A program made the translations under genes and the position numbers. Of a DNA stretch of 6,037 bases, positions 1-6,037 are shown piece after piece (position 1 is the stretch's first letter; the number at the start of each line of letters is the position of its first letter). The stretch is from assembly GCA_016789625.1 (NCBI GenBank), contig JAEUQS010000106.1, positions 1 to 6,037 on the forward strand. Reading direction: 5' to 3'. The notes beneath the pieces are model-generated. The model saw only the letters and a list, made by a program, of their open reading frames with translations. It was not told the DNA's origin and made no database searches. Source of the stretch: Acidobacteriota bacterium (lineage in GTDB: Bacteria > Acidobacteriota > Thermoanaerobaculia > UBA5066).

Positions 1-1
1 C

Positions 2-1072
2 TGGTTCCCGGTGTGGAACGGCCACACCGCCGTCGTGAAGCTGCTCCTCGAGGGCGGCGCGGATCTCAAGAAAGACCGCGACATGCTCCTCAAGGGCCTG
101 GGCGGCAAGCCGCTCCTCCCGGAGATCAAGAAGCTCCTCCAGAACCCGCCGAAGGCGCGGAACATGTCCACCGTGCCGAAGCGAGCCGCGGCTACCAAGC
201 CAGTGGCTGTTGCTGCGGCCCCCTCGAAGAGCGATCCCGCTCCCTCGCCGAAACCCTCAAAGGCCACGATGAGCACCCCCCCGGGACCCGACGCCGGTCT
301 CGCGGCCGGACAGGCCAAGGGCACGTTCACCATGAACGGCAAGGCCACGCCGCTGACCCACGCGTACGCCATAGCCGAGCCCGGCGCGTTCGACAAGAAG
401 AAGGAAGACATCCGCGTCATCCTCTCGAACCGCGAGCTCACGAAGACGAACGTCGAGGAATGGTCCGATCGCATGAGGCTCGTCGACGAGGGCCTCGAGT
501 GCGTGGAGATCGTCTTCAACGCCGAGGGGAACATCATCTCGGGCGAGTTCCGGCACAAGGCCAAGAGCTTCTCGTCGACGGGCCGCCACGTGTTCGACAA
601 ATCGGTCCTGAACGCGCAGATGGTCGCCGGGCGCCTCAGCGCGCCCGAGGACGAGTTCTTCGGCACGACGTATGCCTACGACGCGGCGTTCAAGGCCAAC
701 GTGATCCGCAAGGAGAAGCCCAAGCCGGTCTCCCCCGCCGCCGCGGCGGCCGCGACGAAGAGCGCGCCCGGAGTCGCGTATCTCGCCTACGTGAAGGCGC
801 TCCGGGCCGGGGACATCCCGTCGCTCACGAAGCTCGTGGCCAAGGAGCGGGCCGAGATGATGAAGGCTCCGGAGTTCAAGGAGCAGCTCGGCCTCGTGCA
901 GGCCCTCATGCCGAAGGACATCAAGATCGTCGACGGCAAGGAGGAAGGCGCCACGGCCACGCTGACTCTCGTGGGCAAGGAAGACGCGTCCACCTCCCGC
1001 GGCACCGCGACGCTCGTCAAGGAAGACGGCGCGTGGAAGGTCCAGAAGGAGAGCTGGAAGGGCGGCGATTGA
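2..1072 (+). CDS. Ankyrin-tailed multidomain protein with NTF2/DUF4878-like C-terminus (5'-partial)
   Basis: The frame is open to the left edge (Trp-Phe-Pro precede the GTG at 11), so the real start lies outside the window. Residues below are numbered from that GTG codon. Residues 1-44 are the end of an ankyrin array, shown by NGHTAVVKLLLEGGAD followed by a capping-type helix ending EIKKLLQ. Residues 45-103 are a Pro/Ala/Lys/Ser-rich linker. Residues 104-234 form a globular domain beginning GTFTMNGKATPLTHAYA, which I have an impression of seeing in acidobacterial proteins but cannot name. A second Ala/Pro linker (236-254) leads to residues 255-353, an alpha+beta domain ending in GAWKVQKESWKGG; this resembles DUF4878 or NTF2-like domains, whose last strand is typically 'dGkWKv'. 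Ankyrin repeats usually bind proteins. No catalytic residues are evident. Location is unknown because the N-terminus is missing. The gene converges on the RHH gene, 17 bp away. The reading frame is secure; the function is not. Confidence 0.85.
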   Translation, partial: WFPVWNGHTAVVKLLLEGGADLKKDRDMLLKGLGGKPLLPEIKKLLQNPPKARNMSTVPKRAAATKPVAVAAAPSKSDPAPSPKPSKATMSTPPGPDAGLAAGQAKGTFTMNGKATPLTHAYAIAEPGAFDKKKEDIRVILSNRELTKTNVEEWSDRMRLVDEGLECVEIVFNAEGNIISGEFRHKAKSFSSTGRHVFDKSVLNAQMVAGRLSAPEDEFFGTTYAYDAAFKANVIRKEKPKPVSPAAAAAATKSAPGVAYLAYVKALRAGDIPSLTKLVAKERAEMMKAPEFKEQLGLVQALMPKDIKIVDGKEEGATATLTLVGKEDASTSRGTATLVKEDGAWKVQKESWKGGD

Positions 1073-1089
1073 GCTCGATCAGCTCCGGC

Positions 1090-1272
1090 TCACTTCCCGA
1101 CGTACGCGGCCAGGGCCTGACGCACGACCTCGGAGAGCGACAGATCGTTCTTCTTGGCGTGCTTCTGAACCCTCGTCCAGAGGGGGTCGGGGACGCGCAC
1201 GAGCCTCGGCACACCGATCTCGTTCTTGGGGACGGGCTTGTGTCCAGCTCGACGGCCAGGTGTGACGGGCAC
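1090..1272 (-). CDS. Small ribbon-helix-helix (CopG/Arc-type) DNA-binding protein
   Basis: This 60-residue protein starts with GTG. The start is fixed by an AGGAGGTG Shine-Dalgarno sequence (1284-1277) lying 4 bases upstream. Residues 1-20 are a basic, Pro/Gly-rich arm. Residues 22-28 (PRLVRVP) fit the DNA-contacting beta strand. DPLWTRVQKHAKK (29-41) fits helix 1. NDLSLSEVVRQALAAYV (42-58) is the turn and helix 2 typical of RHH repressors and antitoxins. Such proteins dimerise and insert a two-stranded sheet into the major groove. No toxin-like ORF is adjacent: one neighbour is the convergent ankyrin gene and the other is the divergent dehydrogenase-ACT gene. A stand-alone regulator, acting on itself or on the divergent gene, is therefore more likely than a toxin-antitoxin partner. 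The target is inferred from position only. Confidence 0.85.
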   Translation of the reverse strand: MPVTPGRRAGHKPVPKNEIGVPRLVRVPDPLWTRVQKHAKKNDLSLSEVVRQALAAYVGK

Positions 1273-1276
1273 GGTT

Positions 1277-1284
1277 CACCTCCT
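1277..1284 (-). promoter_or_regulatory. Strong ribosome binding site of the RHH gene
   Basis: Read on the minus strand this is AGGAGGTG, followed by AACC and then the GTG start codon at 1272. It is a near-perfect anti-16S match and the best one seen in the window. It supports the GTG start and the reality of this short gene. Confidence 0.8.
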
Positions 1285-1288
1285 AGAG

Positions 1289-1322
1289 CGGTGCGCAGGG
1301 CGGAACGCCCGGAGCCACACCG
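1289..1322. promoter_or_regulatory. Nested inverted repeats in the RHH leader region
   Basis: Outer arms CGGTG (1289-1293) and CACCG (1318-1322) enclose inner arms GGGCG (1298-1302) and CGCCC (1306-1310), the latter separated by only GAA. All arms are perfect 5-bp complements. The element lies just upstream of the RHH ribosome binding site and could be an RHH operator or a leader-RNA hairpin. Short GC-rich arms also arise by chance at this base composition, so confidence is modest. Confidence 0.35.
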
Positions 1323-1327
1323 GCAGC

Positions 1328-1350
1328 TCATTCTAAACCGATATTGGGAT
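1328..1350. promoter_or_regulatory. AT-rich island between divergent genes, probable promoter region
   Basis: This is the clearest AT-rich patch in the 131-bp divergent intergenic region. On the minus strand it contains TAGAAT (1335-1330), a 5-of-6 match to a sigma70 -10 box, which would give the RHH gene a leader of about 50 nt. No convincing -35 box lies at the expected spacing. It also holds the near-palindrome CCGATATTGG (1338-1347), which has one mismatched pair and could be an operator half-site pair. Plus-strand promoter elements for the gene at 1404 are not clear. Confidence 0.35.
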
Positions 1351-1403
1351 AGCGGCCGATCCGGGCTCGACCCCGCCGCCCCGCCATGTGACCATTTCCG
1401 CCC

Positions 1404-2666
1404 ATGAGCGACGTTTCCGTTCTCGGCACCGGCCTCCTGGGCGGCCCCATCGCGCAGCGCCTCGCGACGACGGGCAACAGCGTCACCGTGTGGAACCGCA
1501 CCCGGCAGAAGGCCGAGGCGCTCTCGCTGCCCGTGGCGGACTCCCCGCGCGCGGCCCTCGAGGCGGCGCCGGTCGCGATCCTCATGCTGGCCGATGCGCC
1601 GGCCATCGAGGCGGTCCTCACCGCGGCGGGTGACGCCGTCCGGGGAAAGACGATCGTCCAGATGGGGACGATCTCGCCGAAGGAGAGCCTCGGGTTCGCG
1701 GCGTCCGTGGCGGCGGCCGGGGGCGACTGGGTGGAAGCGCCGGTGCTCGGCAGCATTCCGCAGGCCGAAGCGGGCACGCTCCAGGTGATGGTGGGCGGCT
1801 CGGGCGCGCAGCTCACGAAGCTCACGCCGATCCTCTCGCTCCTCGGCGCGCTCCACCACGCGGGCGAGGTGGGCAAGGCCGCGGCGCTGAAGCTCGCGCT
1901 CAACCAGCTCATCGGCACGCTCACGGCGGCGTTCGCGACGAGCCTCTCCTACGTGCGGGCGACGGGCGTTCCCACCGAGCTGTTCCTCGCCATCCTCCGC
2001 GAGAGCGCGCTCCACGCCCCCACGTTCGACAAGAAGCTGCCGCGCATGCTGGCGAGCGACTACGCGAGCCCCACGTTCCCCGCCAAGCACCTGCTCAAGG
2101 ATCTGAGGCTCGTGGAGCACGCGTTCCATGAGGCCGGTCTGGGAACCGATCTCGTCGCGGCCGTGAACACGACGCTGGAACGCACGGTCGAGCTGGGGCA
2201 CGCGGAGAGCGACTATTCGGCCCTCGCGGACGCGATCACGAATCCCCGAAAGAGCGTGCCGGCCATTCCCGAGTCCACGCGCGAGGTGCTGCGCGCGTCG
2301 GTGTTCCGCCTCGAGGACGAGCCCTACGTGTGGGTGAAGGCCCGTTCCGTGCCCCGCGCGGGAAAGCACCTGATGGTGTCGGAGGACGATCTCGACATCA
2401 CGGTCGTGACCCACGAGAGAGAGCTCGCGCACGTGGACGTCGCGTCCCGGAACGCCGACCTATGGGCGCTTCTCTCCATCGACTGCGCGAACCCCTTCTA
2501 CTGCGTGGGCTTCCTCACCGCGATCGCCACCGAGCTGACGGCCGCCGGCCTCGACCTCCTCGCCCTTTCGGCCTTCACCCGCGACCTGATCTTCGTGAAG
2601 GACGCGGACCGCGGCCTCGCCCGCGAGGCGCTCCTCCGCGCCGGGATCGCGGAGCGGGTCCCGTAG
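1404..2666 (+). CDS. NAD(P)-dependent beta-hydroxyacid dehydrogenase (GLYR/GHBDH-like) fused to C-terminal ACT-type domain
   Basis: This 420-residue protein has two parts. Residues 1-280 are a full-length 3-hydroxyisobutyrate dehydrogenase-superfamily enzyme, which reduces small aldehydes or oxidises beta-hydroxyacids in the cytosol. Visible motifs are the Rossmann loop GTGLLG (8-13); WNRT (30-33), as in NADPH-using glyoxylate/succinic semialdehyde reductases; the substrate loop EAPVLGS (111-117); the catalytic-Lys helix around K163 with N167; and the KD pair K232-D233. Residues 300-415 match the ACT_7/CASTOR-like family: EPYVWVK, then DITVVTHE, then a GFLTAIATELTAAGLDLLALSAF-type helix and strand, ending RDLIFVK. 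Family dehydrogenases normally end near residue 290, so the ACT part is an addition that may bind an amino acid-like ligand. A TGA in frame at 1389 makes ATG 1404 the first available ATG. No Shine-Dalgarno is evident. The 3' end overlaps the minus-strand membrane gene by 207 bp. Confidence 0.92.
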   Translation: MSDVSVLGTGLLGGPIAQRLATTGNSVTVWNRTRQKAEALSLPVADSPRAALEAAPVAILMLADAPAIEAVLTAAGDAVRGKTIVQMGTISPKESLGFAASVAAAGGDWVEAPVLGSIPQAEAGTLQVMVGGSGAQLTKLTPILSLLGALHHAGEVGKAAALKLALNQLIGTLTAAFATSLSYVRATGVPTELFLAILRESALHAPTFDKKLPRMLASDYASPTFPAKHLLKDLRLVEHAFHEAGLGTDLVAAVNTTLERTVELGHAESDYSALADAITNPRKSVPAIPESTREVLRASVFRLEDEPYVWVKARSVPRAGKHLMVSEDDLDITVVTHERELAHVDVASRNADLWALLSIDCANPFYCVGFLTAIATELTAAGLDLLALSAFTRDLIFVKDADRGLAREALLRAGIAERVP

Positions 2667-3704
2667 GAGACGCGCCGCGAGCTTCCGGAGCGGCAGGCCC
2701 AGGAGGCTCGCGTGGGGCTCGCCGCCGTGAAGGGAGACGAGCCGCACGAGCTGCTCGAGGCCGAGCACCGTGAAGACCGGCAGAATGACGCCCTCCAGGA
2801 TCGTCCCGTCTCCCCGCGCCACGTAGCCCGCCGCGCGCTGCACCATCCAAACGGAGAGGATGAGCAGCACCCAGGCGATGGTCTTTCCCCAGAAGAGCGG
2901 CTGGAATCCGTAGCGCACCTCGAGCTCGAGCTGCGTCTTCGCGGGCAGGAAAGAGAGGTACGGCTCCCAGAGGTGGAACTCGTCGCCGAGGTACGCCTCC
3001 TCCGACGGGCGATCCAGGTCGAGCGTTGGCGCGGCCACGCCCCGCCGCCTCGGGAACAGGAACCGGAACGCCGAGGTGGCGAGAGTCCACGGCACGCTCG
3101 TGAGCACCGAGCCCACGGGGCGCCCCTGCGCCATCGAGATGCCGAAGCGCACGAGCGACTCCGGAAAGACCGTGATCGCGATTCCGTAGATTCCCGCGGG
3201 GAAGTCCGTGAGCGGCTTGCCCAGGGCCCGGCAGAAGAGATCGAAGGCGCCGAACACGCCGAGCGCGATGAACGTGAGCGCCGAGATGCGGGTCATGAGC
3301 TCGGCGGGAACGTTCCACTCGCGCTCGAGCCGTTCCTGGACGTGCGTGGGCAGGAGACCGGCGAAGGGGGCCAGCAGCAGAGTCGACCGGTAGCCGTGCG
3401 CGCGCCGCAGATGGTCGCGCCTCTCGTGGGCCGCCGCGGCCTCGGTCTCCTGGTCGTAGCGCGCCGCGACCCGCACGGCGTGCCGGTCGTCCCAGAGCGC
3501 CACGGTGTAGGCGATGAGCCCGCCCACCTCGCGGATCCTCACCACCTCCCACAGCTCGCCGTCCCAGTGGAGAGCCGTGCCGGGATGCTCGGCCCAGGTG
3601 TGGATCTGCGGGCTGCGTGCCTTCCAGCCCTTCGGCGCGCGGCTCACGATCTCGTAGCCGCCGGGCACCGCCCGGAGCCGATCGGTGCCGAAGGGGCGCG
3701 GCAT
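2460..3704 (-). CDS. Membrane protein of unknown function with N-terminal soluble domain
   Basis: I do not recognise this 414-residue protein. Residues 1-105 look soluble and rich in beta strands, with several Trp and His residues (for example HTWAEH, LHWDGELWEVV). Hydrophobic segments lie near 139-158, 168-190, 272-290 and 302-323, suggesting about four membrane helices with a cytosolic or periplasmic loop at about 216-265. Composition and hydrophobic pattern look genuine, unlike the opposite strand, whose translation is rich in Arg, Glu and Pro. Residues 347-414 are encoded antisense to the ACT domain of the neighbouring gene. They are charged and Gly/Ala/Glu-rich, like read-through of an antisense frame, so the ancestral C-terminus may lie near residue 345. 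The ATG at 3704 has only a weak Shine-Dalgarno (GGGGA, too close). The gene is divergent from the 3767 operon, 62 bp away. Confidence 0.75.
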   Translation of the reverse strand: MPRPFGTDRLRAVPGGYEIVSRAPKGWKARSPQIHTWAEHPGTALHWDGELWEVVRIREVGGLIAYTVALWDDRHAVRVAARYDQETEAAAAHERRDHLRRAHGYRSTLLLAPFAGLLPTHVQERLEREWNVPAELMTRISALTFIALGVFGAFDLFCRALGKPLTDFPAGIYGIAITVFPESLVRFGISMAQGRPVGSVLTSVPWTLATSAFRFLFPRRRGVAAPTLDLDRPSEEAYLGDEFHLWEPYLSFLPAKTQLELEVRYGFQPLFWGKTIAWVLLILSVWMVQRAAGYVARGDGTILEGVILPVFTVLGLEQLVRLVSLHGGEPHASLLGLPLRKLAARLLRDPLRDPGAEERLAGEAAVRVLHEDQVAGEGRKGEEVEAGGRQLGGDRGEEAHAVEGVRAVDGEKRP

Positions 3705-3723
3705 TTCCCCATTTTCACCGAAC

Positions 3724-3755
3724 CCGGAACCGTGGCCCTCGTGTATTGGTTCCGG
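3724..3755. promoter_or_regulatory. Perfect 8-bp inverted repeat in divergent intergenic region
   Basis: CCGGAACC (3724-3731) and GGTTCCGG (3748-3755) are exact complements separated by 16 bp. The right arm includes the first two bases of the GGAGGT ribosome binding site of the 3767 gene. As DNA, the half-sites are 24 bp centre to centre, about two helical turns, which suits a dimeric or tetrameric repressor acting on both divergent genes. As RNA, the stem could partly hide the ribosome binding site. It is the strongest dyad I found in the non-coding DNA here. Confidence 0.5.
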
Positions 3756-3759
3756 AGGT
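3754..3759 (+). promoter_or_regulatory. Ribosome binding site GGAGGT of the small membrane protein gene
   Basis: GGAGGT lies 7 bases before the ATG at 3767. It sets this start in preference to upstream codons of the same frame, which stays open well into the antisense of the membrane gene. Its 5' end is shared with the inverted repeat ending at 3755. Confidence 0.75.
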
Positions 3760-3766
3760 ACGTTCC

Positions 3767-4269
3767 ATGACCCTCGCCGACGTCCTCGCTCTCTCGGCGG
3801 CGCTCCTCGCCACGTGCGGGGGCCTCGCGGCCCTGTTCCTGATGTTGCCTGTCCTCGCGCCGCGCAAGGTGGCGCAGGCGCGGGCGGCCGCCCTCGCGAG
3901 CCCCGTGGGGACGTGCCTCACCGGCCTTCTCGGCACGGGCCTCGGGCTCGTGCTCGCCGGGGTCGCGGGGAACGCCGCGCGGGGACCGGTGCGGCTCCTC
4001 GCGTTCCTGATCGTCCTCGGGCTCCTGTCGACTCTGGCGGTGGGCGGAGCCGCCGTGGCGGGAGAGCTGGGCCGCCGCATCGCCCATCATTCCGGAGCCG
4101 CGAATCCCGCCCATACCGCGCTCGGCGCCGCCGTGCTGCTCTTCGCGTGTCTCGTGCCGCTCGTCGGCTGGTTCGTGGTGCTGCCCATCACGACGGCGCT
4201 CCTGCTCGGCGCCGGCTTCCGCGGCCTCCTGCCTTCGCCGGCTGCTCTTCCGGATCCGCTTCCCGCGTC

Positions 4270-4273
<4 letters not shown>
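3767..4273 (+). CDS. Small four-helix integral membrane protein, unknown function
   Basis: This 168-residue protein starts at the ATG preceded by GGAGGT. Hydrophobic segments lie at about 4-29, 44-68, 74-99 and 117-150, so it should cross the membrane four times with little soluble mass. The segment LFACLVPLVGWFVVLPI (125-141) resembles the Pro-Leu-x-Gly-Trp membrane segments at the end of some bactofilin-like or polymer-forming membrane proteins, but that is a loose resemblance and not an assignment. The Pro-rich tail (155-168) ends in a TGA that overlaps the start of the DUF1800 gene (ATGA), so the two are probably translationally coupled. It is the first gene of the operon and may anchor or insulate the exported partners; this is inference. 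Confidence 0.8.
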
Positions 4274-5618
<1,345 letters not shown>

Positions 5619-5622
<4 letters not shown>

Positions 5623-6037
5623 AAGACCGCATCCTCGTCGTCCGTCTCGCCGGAGGCTGGGACTCCCTGAACGCCGTGGTGCCGCACCGTGAGGACGCCT
5701 ACCACCGCGTACGGCCCACGCTGGCACTTTCGTCGAAAGACCTCCTCCCCATCGACGACCGCTTCGCGCTGCACTGCGCTCTCGCCCCGCTCGTTCCGTT
5801 CCTTCGCGAGGGCACCCTGGGCATCGTCCACGCGGCGGGCCTGCCCGGCCAGGAGCAGCGCTCGCACTTCGAGGCCTGGGACGACGCGGACGCGGGCGGG
5901 GTCTCCGCGAGCGCGTCGGGGCGCCCGCACGGAGGCTGGCTGGCGCGCGTCCTTGCCGAACGGCCCGGCGAGGCGGGCGGGCTCCGGGCCGTCGCGCTCA
6001 TGGACGGCCCCGCCGCGCTCCTCGCGGGGGCGCCCGG
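5619..6037 (+). CDS. DUF1501 family protein (3'-partial)
   Basis: The frame stays open from the ATG at 5619 to the window edge, giving 139 residues of what is usually a protein of about 400. DUF1501 features are the first strand RILVVRLAGGWDSLN (4-18), where the family norm is close to 'GGnDGLN'; VVPHREDAYHRVRPTL (20-35); FALHCALAPLVPFLREGTLGIVHAAG (49-74), normally with 'LHPaL'; RSHFEAWD (81-88); and GGWLARVLA (105-113). The family belongs to the alkaline phosphatase/sulfatase-like superfamily and usually carries a Tat leader. Here the domain begins at residue 4, so no leader is present. The ATGA overlap with DUF1800 indicates one transcript and linked translation. The Asn-to-Trp change at residue 14 and His-Cys at 52-53 depart from the usual motifs. 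Confidence 0.9.

Noticed and set aside
1071..1085. Hairpin GAGCT-cgatc-AGCTC between the convergent ankyrin and RHH genes, as a bidirectional terminator
   Set aside because: The stem is only 5 bp and there is no T-tract on either strand. Such arms are common at this GC content.
1090..1272. Toxin-antitoxin module built around the RHH gene
   Set aside because: No small toxin-like gene overlaps or flanks it on the same strand; the neighbours are a convergent ankyrin gene and a divergent enzyme gene.
1017..2432. Long minus-strand open frame opposite the dehydrogenase (471 codons)
   Set aside because: The plus strand holds a full set of dehydrogenase motifs. The minus frame is Arg-rich, has no recognisable pattern, and runs across the RHH gene in another frame.
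2712..3770. Long open frame on the plus strand opposite the membrane gene (352 codons)
   Set aside because: Its translation is rich in Arg, Glu, His and Pro with no domain pattern, whereas the minus strand gives clear membrane helices. It is an antisense shadow caused by high GC.

Overview
The window is GC-rich bacterial chromosome, roughly 70% GC by eye. Coding density is high: no gene-free stretch exceeds about 130 bp, and I saw no RNA gene, CRISPR array, insertion sequence or phage gene. The gene content (ankyrin-tailed multidomain protein, DUF1800/DUF1501 pair, GLYR-like reductase, several unplaced membrane proteins) fits a soil or sediment lineage such as Acidobacteriota. That placement is an impression from family recall, not a computed result.

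Layout. The 3' end of a plus-strand gene (2-1072) encodes the last ankyrin repeat, a Pro/Ala-rich linker, an unnamed globular domain and an NTF2-like or DUF4878-like C-terminus. It converges, 17 bp away, on a 60-residue ribbon-helix-helix (RHH) regulator on the minus strand (1090-1272). A 131-bp divergent intergenic region (1273-1403) holds the likely control elements of that regulator and of the next gene. The plus-strand gene at 1404-2666 joins a complete beta-hydroxyacid dehydrogenase (GLYR/GHBDH-like) to a C-terminal ACT-type domain. Its last 207 bp overlap, tail to tail, the 3' end of a minus-strand membrane protein gene of unknown function (2460-3704).

A 62-bp divergent intergenic region (3705-3766) carries a perfect 8-bp inverted repeat whose right arm runs into a ribosome binding site. 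From there a tightly coupled plus-strand operon starts: a four-helix membrane protein (3767-4273), a DUF1800 protein with a twin-arginine-like leader (4270-5622) and the start of a DUF1501 protein (5619 onward, cut by the window edge). Both junctions are 4-bp ATGA overlaps.

How the genes may work together. DUF1800 and DUF1501 proteins commonly occur as neighbours and are thought to act together outside the cytoplasm. Here the DUF1501 partner appears to lack its own leader, and the pair is preceded by an uncharacterised membrane protein. The reductase-ACT fusion suggests a reductase controlled by a small ligand, possibly an amino acid. The RHH regulator has no visible toxin partner and is a candidate regulator of itself and of the divergent fusion gene.
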